Of a stretch of DNA of 64,000 nt, positions 47,346 to 58,844 are shown in pieces. The stretch covers positions 494,501 to 558,500 of the forward strand of contig WPIO01000084.1 in the NCBI GenBank assembly GCA_009760855.2, in the 5' to 3' direction. Below the pieces are notes generated by a model. It saw nothing but the letters and a program-made list of their open reading frames with translations, had not been told where the DNA came from and made no database searches. The DNA comes from Cristatella mucedo. Taxonomy: Eukaryota; Bryozoa; Phylactolaemata; Cristatellidae. Both the position numbers and the translations under genes were made by a program. How positions within the stretch are numbered: position 1 is the stretch's first letter; each line of letters starts with the position of its first letter.

Positions 47346-48061
47346 TCACAGCGAAGATAGCAGCGGAATACCTGAAGGTATTACGGAGAAATTAAGTAAT
47401 GGGCCACACCACGTAAGGAGTCGCCCGAGGCCGCTCTTTAGCGCGGGGAGGAATAGGTACGTACGATCATAGCTAACATTCAGGTTACATATCATAAGTA
47501 ATGAAGTTAGATGAAAGTCATTAGCTTGTATCTCAACAAGCTTTAGACTTGTACATCAATCTAAAAAGATTCGATATGTTGGGACACAAGTCGCATAGGA
47601 TACAGTGAATAGTAAATTACTATTTCAGGCATGATACTTTTAGATTGCATTCATGTTAGACATGGTTTGCATAATCGTAATTTTCTTCTATATGGAAGTC
47701 AGCAGAATTTCTAATACACTATATTAAAGCTTTATATTTTAAATGTAGCTCTTACCAAATAATCAAAGTTTGAACCACTTATAAACGTATTTTGACTATC
47801 GGCTAGAAAGGCTGCTATCTTTGCTGAAGTCGTGAGTGACTTCAGTCTGCTATGAGTCCTGCGATTTGTGAACATGTGAAATAGAGACCGTGTCAATGTT
47901 GTACTTAAGGATGTCTAGAGGAATAGCTGAATAATTGATTCTGAAGTGAGGCTGTACAATCCAGTGCCTGATTAGAAAGTGCGTGCAGTTATTAAATTCT
48001 GGCAGGGCCAACAGAATTTGTCACAGAAAAGTAACTGAAATGAAAACTTGATACGTTGAAT
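47346..48061. other. Gene 2 intron, no recognised feature
   Basis: Includes the flank beyond the LINE B start, with gtaaggagtcgcccgaggccgc at about 47414 that may still belong to the element. Confidence 0.35.
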
Positions 48062-48124
48062 GAGGGTAAATAAATAAATAAAAATAAATCCTAGCTGATT
48101 TAACAGCCTCTTTTGTATAGCGAG
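48062..48124 (-). repeat. Small dispersed repeat, LINE- or SINE-tail-like
   Basis: On the minus strand gctatacaaaagaggctgtt then aaatcagctaggatttattt and TTTA repeats. The same sequence occurs on + at about 62545-62600. Looks like another short interspersed element's end. Confidence 0.6.
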
Positions 48125-48746
48125 AAGTAGTGTGATCCGGCGACGGTGACTTGTGTCTGTCGTGAGCTTCACAGTCGCCACTTCTAACCGACATGCACTG
48201 GCTACCAGTCAAGCAACGTAGCGACTTCAAGGTTTTGTCGCTCACGTTTAGGTTCCTTCTTCCTTCGGCTACAGCCTACCTATCATATCTACTCCCCCAC
48301 GAGGCCAAGCGTGGTACCACCTGCTATCAGGAATTTAGCTGTTTACAAATACCTCTTATAAACCTCAAATCCTTTGGAGATCTCTCATTTAGTTTAAATG
48401 CTCCCAAAGCCCAAAACTCACTACCGACTTACATCATGACATCCCCTCACTCGACCACGTTTAAAAAAACTTGAAAACGCACCTATTTATGGCAGCATTT
48501 AGTGGATCCGTGTGATTAGTCCTTGATGTGCTTACTCGTGTTGACACTGTGCATGCCTCCGCTAACCACAATTGCATGCTGACCTTATACATGTCACCCC
48601 TAACCCTGATATTGATGTTGTTTACCAAGCATGATACCATTCACCATTCGATCGATTTTTCTTAGCAGCAAGTGTAAAGCGCTTAGTAGAGATTGAGTTC
48701 TCTAAGGGTGCTTTATCGAGTTTAGTATTATTATATTATTATATCG
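48125..48746 (+). mobile_element. LINE family A 3' end with ATT tail
   Basis: Starts at the CRE-equivalent (tcgtgagcttcacagtcgcc), [20 protein letters not shown] (48193 onward), then the C-terminal block, UTR, hairpin (gattgagttctctaagggtgctttatcgag) and tail (attattatattattat). In sense orientation inside gene 2's third large intron. Confidence 0.9.
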
Positions 48747-50517
48747 TGTAAAATCTTGTAATATGATGCCCCAAAGAGTTCGTGTTGTTTAATTCGCAAG
48801 ATGTTTATTAGAAATTAACAGAAAATAGTATAGGTTTTGAGAGGATGTGTACCATGCATGGATTTATTGGTAGAGTCGTGCTTTGAAGGGTCTGCTGTTG
48901 ACTTTTAAAAATTGTAACAGAATATCTGTAATATGCCACCACGAATTTAAGAAGAGGTACTAATTAAATCTAGGCAAGACTCAATTTTCCCCAAAATGAA
49001 TTCAGAATGTTCGAAAAACAAAGCTTTCCAGAGAGTAGTTAGGTAAGTGATCGGCTTGATGGCTTTTAGTAAATATAGATTAGTAGATACGATAAGTAGA
49101 TTAGATAAGTAGATTTGACATGAAAAGTCAGTTTCGGTACGGCCCATAACGATCCACATATGCCAGTTAGTCCTGATATTTTTAAAGCTTGTGGTTGTTA
49201 ATTTTAACTAATGCAGTGCTTGCAGTGGGCCTTGGCCGGCTACGGATGGCTGGTCACCTTTCTCAGTCAGAGTAACTTCCTTACTCAGAAAATCTGCTAC
49301 CATTTTCTCAAAGCATTCCCTTACTAAAGTCCAATTACGACAGAAATTAAGTGCATAATTGTATCTAGAACAAAACTCCTGATGGGCCTAATATTTTACT
49401 CCAGCTGCAAGATAAACACTTCGAAAGATTACATAGAAGTAAAAAAAAACCTTGCATATGACGATCCCAGTATTCACTGAAAAACAATCAAGACTTGCCA
49501 TTAATCGTTAATTTGGAAATCATATGCGTATAATAGCATATTACGCACAATATAAGCGTAGTTTTGATATGCCTGCTGAAATATTGTTCCGTAAATTATC
49601 TGTCGGAAACACCCGCTGAGAAAAATATTTCAATTTTAAAAATGGGTAAGCTATGGCTTAAGTTTAAAATTACAGAAAATAATTGGGCTAATTGGTATCA
49701 ACATAATCTTTGTGTAGGAAGAGTAAAACCTGAACGTAAAATATACGTTATCATTTCTAATGCAAAGATGCAAATCTTTAATTGTGAATTCAACCGCTTG
49801 AATCAGCATAAATTACTGATAAGCTTAAATGTCGCCCTTACGGCATATTTCTATTGAGGTATGTAAATTAGCGGACTAAAAAACATAGCTTTTCTAACAG
49901 CCGGCGCTGCTCTATGACCTTCTTGGTGCGCTCCTATCGTTCGTACCGTCTAAGACCATTGCTTGAACTTGCAATATATATCTAAGAAGACCAAAAATAA
50001 GGAACCGTAAAACACATTCAAAGCTAAATCTTTTCCTAAAATATTTAAAGGGCGTTAGTAAAAAATTAACATTTTGCACGCGTTCTTCTTGTTGCTTTTT
50101 TATCAATCTCATTACTTGAGCCTTAAAAAACTTCGTACGAATACCAATTATATTCAACACGAGATACAAATGTCAAGGATTGCTTCCTAAAATTTTCCCA
50201 TTTGCCTATAACAAACGGAAACTTTGGTCTTTCTAATTATAATGCAACTGTAAAAGGTTCAGGTTGTGATATATGTAGCTAAATGCCAGACTTTGTTTAT
50301 TAACTAGGTAGAAACCTCTGGCTCGACTTAATCAATTTTAGTCAGTAAAAAAATTATAATTATTGGCCGTTTCATTTCTAAATAGTATTTTAGTTCATGA
50401 AGAATATATCTTGCTTGATTTATTTTGTAAGAAAACGCATTTAAACCTGACTTTAATTTTTGTGTGTCTTATTAGCTGGTTTTTCTGAAAATATTCAATG
50501 CAACTTCGGTATTGTAG
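48747..50517. other. Gene 2 intron, unassigned
   Basis: A 97-codon frame at 49564-49857 (+) is Lys/Asn-rich with no domain I know. No repeats found. Ends in acceptor cggtattgtag. Confidence 0.4.
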
Positions 50518-50652
50518 GTTCAATTTGCAATGACTGCGAGTTTCTTTAGTTCCGTAACAACTTGGTGCGTCATTGGTTTTTCCTCTGGATCTATCTCATA
50601 CAGTGCTGATAGGACGTCAAAATGTGAAACCTATTCGCAATTTTATGACTGC
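50518..50652 (+). CDS. Gene 2 exon (TM3 and extracellular loop)
   Basis: 135 nt in phase 0, acceptor attgtag, donor gtaagt. It encodes VQFAMTASFFSSVTTWCVIG, FSSGSISYSADRTSKC and ETYSQFYDC: a hydrophobic helix, then a polar loop with Cys at residues 36 and 45. Gene 1's exon (4909-5046) has Cys at 36 and 46 and the same T-x-C-x-x-GFS core, one codon longer. The conserved pair suggests an extracellular disulfide. The loop is much shorter than that of human CD20. Confidence 0.72.
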
Positions 50653-51795
50653 GTAAGTTTGTAATTAGTTCCATCTTCATAGGAAATTTGAAGTAGTGAA
50701 GGCACTAATCGTTTCAATAGTTTTCCTAACCATTTGATGCTATAAAGTATAGGAAGCATAAATTCGAGTTTTTCTCATGCTTCTTTGTCCAAATCAAGAA
50801 TGTTTGGACTTCAGTTTCTTTATTTAGAATTAGTTAAAATTCCAAAAGAACCCTCATATCTAAACATTAGATCTTTCAAAAAGACTCACTGAAATTTCAA
50901 AGAAACTTCTACCAAGCCAAATTTTAAAGCAAACATTACGGTAGTAAAAATTGGGTTGTTCGCAAATTTATAACACATGTGCAGTAACAAATAAGGATCT
51001 CTACGTTCATATGCAAAAACGTTAATATTACCGATTGAATTCGGAATGTTACTCTGCGTACTGCGGCTTTATTTTACAGCTCAATGTAAATCGTTAACCC
51101 TTAAATAAAATCTGTCTTCTAAAGATCATATACTATGACTTATCACAATGGTATGTTACTTTTATTTCCCCACTAAAGTTTAGTAATTTGCATTCCAGGA
51201 ATGGTTGGAACTGTATTTCCTACCGCATTCAGGTGATAGCCTCTAAAGCTTCTCTGTTCCCTTCAAAGTATAAATATTGATTAAAGATACGCAAGCAGTT
51301 TCTTTGTGTTAACCTAATTCAGCCTGGAAAGTTTTTAATCGACATAATTGCAAGTGCTATTATTTCTTTTCTAACTGTATTGGACATGAGTGTGCCAAAG
51401 CTGGTCAACAGTGTGCTGACTAGTTTATTTTGCCAGTCGGAACTTGTCATTAGCCAAGCTTAATCCTCAGTTGGCGAGCTCTGTAGCCCCTGTATACTAA
51501 AGAGCTCTCCCAATTCAAGACACTCTGACACCAGTGAGACTCCAGATCTGCACCCTCGCATTCACCACAAAAGGCCTATCACCGGTGAGTGCCTAAAAAG
51601 TACATTCAGCAGAACCTCGTGTCTTTATTAGAGAAATATGCACGGGTTGATAGAATCTTGGTTAGTCATAGTCTAAGAATTTCAAAGCAAGAATAAATTT
51701 AAGTCATTTTTTGAGAGGTTAGATGTCAAAAGCTACTTCACAACTAATGTCCTTCAAGCACAGATAGTATGAACGGAATAGTAGCATACATAAAT
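50653..51795. other. Gene 2 intron, no recognised feature
   Basis: AT-rich; no assignment. Confidence 0.45.
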
Positions 51796-51831
51796 AGTAC
51801 ATATATATACATACATATATATATATATATA

Positions 51832-51928
<97 letters not shown>
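51796..51928. repeat. (AT)n microsatellite with ACAT and TAAA variants
   Basis: About 130 bases of alternating A and T; it abuts the tail of the next SINE, suggesting growth from that tail. Confidence 0.95.
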
Positions 51929-52065
51929 GGTTCATTTGTATAGTGCCCCAGAGAACTCTATCTCTATTCAGGTGCTGCACATATGCCTCGGGGCTTGAGA
52001 CCACGATCTCAGCTAGACCTTGGTCGGGGCGAGCATCCTAACCACTGGTGAGCTGAACCAGCACA
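51929..52065 (-). mobile_element. tRNA-derived SINE, full copy
   Basis: Antisense: ttcatttgtatagtgcccc, gagaactctatctctattcagg, ggcttgagaccacgatctc, gccaccaa-like head (catcctaaccactggtgagc). The tail lies at the AT microsatellite. Confidence 0.82.
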
Positions 52066-52511
52066 GCGTAGCAAGCAGACAAGCACATGGCACGAGCCAA
52101 ATAAATACCCGTGCAAAACTAGCCCATTATGCTTGTGGTCATGGGGCATTAGGCACCTTTCTCATATGCTGAGGTCTATCAACTGGCTTTCTTCACACTT
52201 GGTATTGCCTATATTCTCATTTGAATAGACGCAAATATAGTAGAAACGAATAAAAAGGAAAATAATTATTATTCAAGAGCAGAAACTGCGTCAGTCTATT
52301 GTTGGGCCTGGCCATTAAGAATCGCTAGGTGAGCTTACTTTGGACCCTTATGACTCTTCGCTAGATGACTGCAACAGAACCATAATCATGTCTACTTACT
52401 TTCAATCACATAATCTTGCATTCATGCCGGATTAATTACACACTGGCGTGATAAACCCATTTTAGCTCCAAATGTGTGACGTTATGTCTGGATTTATGAG
52501 ACCCTTGGTTT
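52066..52511. other. Gene 2 intron, no recognised feature
   Basis: No assignment. Confidence 0.4.
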
Positions 52512-52554
52512 GCACCTCTCTCTCTCTCTTTCTTACTCTCTCTCTCTCTCTCTC

Positions 52555-52636
<82 letters not shown>

Positions 52637-52645
52637 TCACTCTCC
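52512..52645. repeat. (TC)n microsatellite
   Basis: TC dinucleotides with scattered TTTC and ACTC variants. The polypyrimidine strand is +. Confidence 0.97.
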
Positions 52646-52773
52646 CTGTACAAAACTTACACCTGAAGACGAGCCCTGTAGCACCTTTCTTCCTTCGCAG
52701 ACGATGCAGTTTCTAATTCAATGGATTACTCCACGATTTGCACCTGCCGTCAGCAGGAAATGAACACGCGTTA

Positions 52774-52878
52774 TTTAATTTATTATATTAATCATATTCT
52801 CTTTATTCTGAATCTTCGCTTACCTATCTACTAAACTTAGTTTTTGCTTTTCATAGTTTATATAACCGTCCTAAAATC
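52774..52878 (+). repeat. 105-bp segment duplicated at 56951-57055
   Basis: From tttaatttattatattaatc to ataaccgtcctaaaatc, about 96% identical to the segment at the 5' junction of the LINE A copy 4 kb to the right. Not adjacent to a LINE here. Confidence 0.9.
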
Positions 52879-52929
52879 ATTAATCAAATATGCCTTTCGT
52901 TTCTCTGCTCCCTAAGTTCAGCAACAATC

Positions 52930-53151
52930 ATAAAATATATCTCCGTCTGTAACTCCACAAAGTCATAAAGACCATTTGGGTTTTACGCGGGAGAGTTTTG
53001 TATAGCCCACTCACAGCCTAAGCGGCTTTCGGTACGCATTCGGTTGCCAACAGACTTCGTCTCGCGCGATAAAAAGAAAGTGGAAAAGTGGGAAGCATAG
53101 CCTAGTCAGGAGAGCAGTTTAGGTAGTGAGTACAAGTACTTGTACTCACTA
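52930..53151 (-). mobile_element. LINE family B 3' end capped by a 28-bp palindrome
   Basis: atctccgtctgtaactccac, then cgcattcggttgccaacag and gacttcgtctcgcgcgataa follow the 3' end of the 43970 copy. The match ends at gtttaggtagtgag and runs directly into a perfect palindrome (53124-53151; half-site tagtgagtacaagt). Confidence 0.85.
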
Positions 53152-53754
53152 AACCTATGTAGGCGTCCCTAGGGGAAGACAACTTATATTTTACAATTTG
53201 TTAAAGTAACTTACCTTAGCTGGAGGACCCTTACTCTGCCAGAGTTTCTATAGTACCTCAAAGATTAAGCAGTTCGGAATATCTTTTCATGGAGAAAATA
53301 CTTATAGCTCTAGCGTGAGAGCAGAAAGTGTATGCAGTATATGCTCCTAAATATTGTCTTCCTAGATTCTATCTTATTCTTGGCTTACATTATTAATTTG
53401 AAAAAAATTCTCTGTATCTAAATAAAGCTCTCAAAGAAAAATGAAATGACTCATTCCCTTGTTTATTACTCACTGCTAAATTGTATTATCTCTTGGTCAG
53501 AGATTCAACACAGCAAACGGGTTTCCTATGTTGGGATGCACACGCCAATCCCTAAAGTCTGACATGATAACCCTTATCACTTCGAGCGTGGCAAGCGTAG
53601 CCAGCTGAAGTTCTGCCTTGACCAAAAAAGATCCAAGGGGCATAAGATCTAATATATTTCAGCTCATAGTTGGAGTACGTCTGATCCTCTGCCTGTCAGT
53701 CAGACACCAGCACTAGCAATCAGTCGGCAGGAGTATCATCGGTCATGTTATATG
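53152..53754. other. Gene 2 intron, no recognised feature
   Basis: No assignment. Confidence 0.4.
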
Positions 53755-54805
53755 AGAAATGTTAGCAGCCTTTATCGTTGAAACCATACCATTTGTGAAT
53801 AGCCAAAGATCGTCCAAGATGTCTCTGTTATTTGGGGTACCTCAGGGCTTCGTGTTTGGTCATGTTCTTTTCAAGTTGTATACACTTTTCCTTGCCAATA
53901 TGATTGCAATGCAGAATTTAGGCTTTCACTTCCATGCTGGTGACACTCAGTTGTACCTTTGCTTTGACCTCTCCCAGCCCTCAAGCACGTCAAATTCGTT
54001 CAAAAAATTTGCAGAAGATATTGCTGATATCCACATATGCATGGCAGTAAACTTTCTTTAAGTCAAAGAGGATGAAAAATCTTAATGATTATGGGCAAAC
54101 TATGTTTAATTCCAAAATTAGAAAGGCATGCTTTCAAAAATGGCTCTGCCAGCTTATCTTCTTTTATTCTTCTAGAAATCTCGGTGCCGTTTTCCAAGGT
54201 GACGTTTTATTGGAAGACCAAATCAGCTCCACTGTCAAGTTTTTCTACTTTCAACTGCATAGCATTGTTAACATTCGGGCTTGTTTGAGCAGTAATACCA
54301 CATCTAAACTGATCCATACCTTTGTGACATCCCATCTTGACTTCTGTAACTAACTGCTTTCTGGTCTATCGGTCTGAGGACTCGGGTGTTTACAGCTGGT
54401 GCAAAACCCACAGTTGCCACATAACACCACTTCTCATCGACCTGCACTGGTACTCAGTCAAGCAACGCCTCGGCTTCAACGTGATGTCACTCACTTTTAG
54501 GTCCAATCATTCTTTAGCTTCAGCCTAGATATCAGATCTACTACCATAGCAGGCTAAGCATCGTACCACCTGCTTTTTGGAATCTAACTGTTCATCATTC
54601 ATCATTCATGTTCATCTTCATTCAAGCTTCAAATCCTTTGGAGATCGTGCCTTTAGTTAGGATGCCCCCAAAACATGGAACTCACTTCCGACTTGCGTTA
54701 CGATATCTCCCGACTTGTCCACATTTAAAAATAAACTAACTAAGCATCTATGTATCACAGTGTTTCATGGGTAACCATGATTGATCACATATGTGCATAT
54801 GCATT
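53755..54805 (+). mobile_element. LINE family A, decayed host copy (left part)
   Basis: Begins at the equivalent of [20 protein letters not shown] (here VNSQRSSKMSLLFGVPQGFV), passes FHAGD where active copies have FYADD, then the thumb and C-terminal domain, and stops in the 3' UTR at gcatatgcattct. The rest resumes at 57056 after the inserted antisense element. Frameshifts and stops are present. Confidence 0.9.
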
Positions 54806-56950
54806 CTAATAATAATAACAATAATAATTCATTTGATAAAGCGCCCTCTGAGAACTCAATCTCTCTCTAGGCGTTTTATATTTGCTGTAAAGTGAAATGC
54901 AATTGAATGGTAAGTAAAATCATGCTTGAAAAACAAACAAAATGAATAATATGGTTAGGGGTGACATGCACAGGGTCAGCATACAAATGTGGTTAGTGGC
55001 AGCATGCACAGTGTCAGCACTCATAAGCTCATCAAGGACGAATCACAGGGACCCACTAAATGCTGTCCTAAATAGGTGTGTTTTTAGGTTCCTTTTAAAT
55101 GTGGTCAGGTCAGGGGATGTTCTGACGCAGGTCTTGAGGGAGTTCCAGGCTATGGGAGCATATGAACTAAATGCACAGTCTCCAAAGGATTTAAGGTTTG
55201 TATGAGGTATTTGTAGACTGTTGGATTCCGAAAAGCTGGTGGTACGATGCTTGGCTTGATAGGGTAGTATATCTGAGAGATAGGCTGGAGCCATAGTATG
55301 AAGGGACCTAAAAGTGAGCGACAAAACCTTGAAGTCAATCCGTTGCTTGACTGGTAGCCAGTGCAGGTCGGCGAGAAGTGTAGTAATGTGGCAACTGCGA
55401 CGCTCACGGCAGACAAGTCTAGCTGCTGATTTTTGCCCCAGCTGCAATCGCCTGATCGCACATGCTGGTAGGCCAGTAAGCAGTGAGTTGCAGAAGTCGA
55501 GACGGAATGTCACGAATGCATGGACCAACTTAGATGTGGTACCTTTATCTAAACAAGCCCGAATTTTAGCAATGTTATGAAGCTGAAAATAGGCGGACTT
55601 GACTGTGGAGCTGATATGGTCGTCTAACGAGAGGTCGCTTTGGAATATGACACCTAGATTTCGAGCTGATGCAACTGGAGATATGCTGGCAGAGCCAATT
55701 TTGAGAGTCAGCCTTTCCGATTTCTGAATTACACTGTGTTTGCCCATAACTAGTAAGTTAGTTTTATCATAGTTTAGTTTTATAAAATTTGCTGCCATCC
55801 ATCTGTGGATGTCATCCAAACATGCAGCAAGTTAGTGGAGAGAATTTGAGGTGCTCGAAGGCTGGGAGGGATCAAAGCAAAGGTACATATGAGTGTCATC
55901 CGCATCGAAGTGAAAGCCTAGATTGTGCTTGGCAATCACATCAGCGAGAGGGAGAGTATAAACCGTGAAAAGAACCGGACCTAGCACGGAGCCCTGAGGT
56001 ACTCCATATTTCAGAGGTACTTCAGATGATCTTTGTCCATTCACGTCAATACTCTGGAGTTTCCCACTGAGATAGGACCTGAACCACTGCAGAGCAGTGC
56101 CAGTGATGCCCAGGCAAGATGAGAGGCGCTCTAGAAGAACTTTGTGATCGATCGTATCAAAAGCTGCCGAAAGATCGAGCAAAACAAGAAGAGACACTCT
56201 ACCCATGTCTGCATTCCTAAGTAGGTCGTTGTATACCCGAAGCAATGCTGACTCTGTGGAGTGATTAGCTCTAAAGCCAGACTGGAACTTACTAGCAAGG
56301 TGTGAGGTTTCGATATACGAGTTCAGCTGGTCTGCCACGACCCGTTCGAGTGTCTTAGATAGGAGTAGTAGAAGGGAAACTGGGCGGTAGTTACTCAAGT
56401 TCCTTTGGTCTAGTGTAGTTTTCTTGAGAAGTGGCCTGACTACAGCTTTTTTGAAAGGTGCTGGGACATGACCTGAGACTAATGACATTTTAATTATGTT
56501 AGTTAGGCATGGCTGCAGTAGATCAATGCAGTGCAGGAGCAGGGTAGTGGAAATGGGGTCCAGAGGACTTGTTGTCTTCTTTGATTGAGATACGAACTTT
56601 AGGACTAGATCACTAGTGACCTGCTTAAATGCTGACATTGAGGTGCAGCCAGGAACCGAGGAACAGCATTCTAGTGGGTAGTTTGTCATCGCAGGGACGG
56701 ATTCCCTGATCTTGTCTGTCTTCTGCACAAAGAATCAAGAGAAGCGATCGGCTAGATCATCATTAGGATCATCAGGTAAGAAGCTAATCTGGGAACGGTT
56801 GAGGAGACGGTTTATTGTCGACATAAGCATTTTTGGATTGTGCATCTGTGATTCAACAATGTTTTTTGTTTTTATAAAAGCTAGACTTGGCCTTTGCTTG
56901 GATCGATTGGTACGATCTACAGTAGTCTTCATATGCTTGTCGATGGACAG
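54806..56950 (-). mobile_element. LINE family A, second best copy, inserted in a sense copy
   Basis: AAT tail (54806-54828), hairpin, UTR, and ORF2 reaching further 5' than the 20120 copy: the minus-strand stretch NPKMLMSTINRLLNRSQ...DDLADRFS precedes FFVQKTDKIRESVPAM. Truncated at about 56950, where a 105-base foreign segment begins. Confidence 0.95.
55043..56932 (-). pseudogene. LINE A ORF2 reverse transcriptase with two stops
   Basis: A single reading frame from 56932 to 55043 with only two in-frame stops: 56735-56737 (RFS, stop, FFVQKTDK) and 55832-55834 (SNSLH, stop, LAACMDDI-like). All RT blocks are present, and the frame is intact where the 20120 copy is shifted ([20 protein letters not shown]). 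The catalytic box at about 55895-55909 reads FDADD, not FYADD. The two Asp remain but the aromatic residue is lost. Confidence 0.94.
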
Positions 56951-57055
56951 TTTAATTTTTTATATTAATCATATTCTCTTTATTCGAATCTTCGCTTACC
57001 TATCTACTAAACTTAGTTTTTGCTTTTTTATAGTTTATATAACCGTCCTAAAATC
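56951..57055 (+). repeat. 105-bp filler at a LINE 5' junction, copy of 52774-52878
   Basis: Sits between the 5' end of the antisense LINE A element and the resumption of its sense-strand host. About 96% identical and in the same orientation as the stand-alone copy 4.2 kb to the left. Confidence 0.88.
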
Positions 57056-57265
57056 CGAGACGGTGATGCTACCCCTTACCAAACTTGCATGCTGATCCTG
57101 GTCATGTTACACATAACCATGTTATTCTTGTTAATTATGGAGCATGCTACCACCAAACGCAAAATTTTGCGTCCTTTACAGCGAATGTTAATTGCCCAGA
57201 AAGTGATTGACTTCTCGAAAGGCGCCATATCAAATGCATTATTAGTATTATTGTTATTATTACGC
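57056..57265 (+). mobile_element. LINE family A, host copy (right part)
   Basis: Continuation of the copy at 53755-54805: UTR words (gatgctacc...accaaacttgcatgctgatcc), the hairpin (cagaaagtgattgacttctc...) and an ATT tail to about 57265. Confidence 0.82.
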
Positions 57266-57876
57266 TATTTCAACCATAATCATTCAGCTTTGCAAAAGTG
57301 TTCGCGAGAAGGTTACATTCCTGAAGGCAAAATTTCATGAGCTATCAAAGAATTTTCAGAAAACAGGCTGATGGACCCAAGGCCTGCAGGGTTTGCATGA
57401 CGACAACCACTATCAATCAGTTGGTTTCAGTCAACAGAGGTCAGTGGAAGCCAGGATAGAAATTGACGCAACTTCTTGCAGAACCAAGAGTAAGCACACC
57501 TTTTGCCCAAAAGATAAAATAAACCTGCAGAACACAAATCTTTACAACGCCATCGTGATGAGTTTCAATACAAGCTAATCCTTAGTTGATTCGGCAGACA
57601 ATGACATTGGGTTGAGTACAAGTGGGGTAGCAACCATTAAAAAACCGGAAACTGACAAACCTGCTCCCAAATTGGTTGTCAATTCAGCAGATGCTCGCTT
57701 TCGGTCCACTCCCATCTCAACACTTGAATTAAACTTATTGCCTTTGACCTGATTGCAATTTGCTATGAAGTGGCTTGAAATAGTTTGCACATTGCATTGT
57801 CATGCCAAAGCGAAAGTGTGATCTTAAGTTTTCAATCAATATCAACTGGGTTGTCACGTGGATTTTTAATTTTAAG
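57266..57876. other. Gene 2 intron, no recognised feature
   Basis: Short open frames only. It ends in a T-rich acceptor (gatttttaattttaag). Confidence 0.45.
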
Positions 57877-58020
57877 ACTCTAATGGGAGGATATAAGCTA
57901 GCACATGGAACACTGATCGTGCTTGGTATTTGCGAAAGCCTGGTGGCAGCATTTACAACCGTTATCTGCAGACGAGAAGGAGATCCGCTTATGCCGACGT
58001 TGGCTGTTTATTTTGGAAAA
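57877..58020 (+). CDS. Gene 2 exon (TM4)
   Basis: 144 nt in phase 0, encoding TLMGGYKLAH, the helix GTLIVLGICESLVAAFTTVI, then CRREGDPLMPTLAVYFGK. It aligns with gene 1's TM4 exon: H before the helix, LIVL/ILVL, E in mid-helix, T and C near the end, and E-G after the Cys. The donor is AAA then gttagt, a weaker site than elsewhere in the gene, so the exact 3' end is less certain. A frame open upstream to 57802 is in phase but is separated by the acceptor. Confidence 0.7.
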
Positions 58021-58353
58021 GTTAGTATTGACTAATCTTTTTCATATTTTGCTAACCTGAGTAATCTTAGTCAATTCTTATAATAAGAAATTTCAATGCA
58101 TATTTAAGTGAACCCATGCATTTATATTTCGCCAACTTCAATTATCTCAATGAAAATGAGCACTCAAGAATTTTTTTTAAATAGTATGCAATAATATTTT
58201 AAATAGTTTACTGTTATCGAAGTTTAAGTGTAAAAGAAGACTTATGAAATGTTGCAGAACTATCAAATATAAAAGCTTTACTTCTTGCCGTAATGAACGT
58301 AAATCCGAAGTACCACAGAAACCTATTACCTGGAGTTTTTCAATTACTTGTAG

Positions 58354-58587
58354 CAGCATTTTGAGAAGCCGATCGCAAAGAAGAATGATATACCAATTGC
58401 CTCTCGTCAAACTAACAGAGACGGTTTGAACAAAAAAGAAGTTCCGATGGAGACTAAACTTCAACAAATTAAGATACCAGAAAATCAACCTTTGCCAGAG
58501 ATACCTTGCATCCCACAAAAAAAGTCTGGTAAATATTCCAATCCTACTGCAGAAGAATTGAGATTGGCTAGCCTAGTGTTACTATGA
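58354..58587 (+). CDS. Gene 2 last exon (C-terminal cytoplasmic tail)
   Basis: After a pyrimidine-rich tract and tag acceptor (58351-58353; a cag three bases later is the alternative), 77 codons run to TGA at 58585-58587 in the phase set by the TM4 exon. The tail is hydrophilic and basic (HFEKPIAKKNDIPIASRQTN, then PMETKLQQIKIPENQPLPEI). It contains PENQPLPEIP, a possible SH3-type proline motif (inference), and PTAEELRLASLVLL at the end. The intron before it is 333 bases. It shows no clear similarity to gene 1's tail. Confidence 0.6.
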   Translation, partial: QHFEKPIAKKNDIPIASRQTNRDGLNKKEVPMETKLQQIKIPENQPLPEIPCIPQKKSGKYSNPTAEELRLASLVLL

Positions 58588-58838
58588 TAATAGAGCAACT
58601 TAAAGCACTGATGTATAGTGGGCAGCAGACATGACTACCTTATTTATGTATTGCTAGTGAGCCTCACTGGTACTCTAATTATGAAGGCACTTATAAATAG
58701 TGATAACAAATAGAGTAAACAGAATAGTGACAATTTATTCTGATTGTAAAGTAACCTGTGCTAACTAATATGTGTAAAATACATCTCGCCACAATGCTCC
58801 TGCCGGATTTTTAAATCTATCATGAATAGACAAATAGC

Positions 58839-58844
58839 AATAAA
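58839..58844 (+). terminator. Possible poly(A) signal AATAAA for gene 2
   Basis: The first canonical hexamer after the gene 2 stop, 252 bases downstream (agcaataaaatg). No transcript evidence. Confidence 0.4.

Noticed and set aside
51744-52041. Open frames rich in Tyr-Ile on both strands
   Set aside because: They translate the AT microsatellite and an adjoining SINE.
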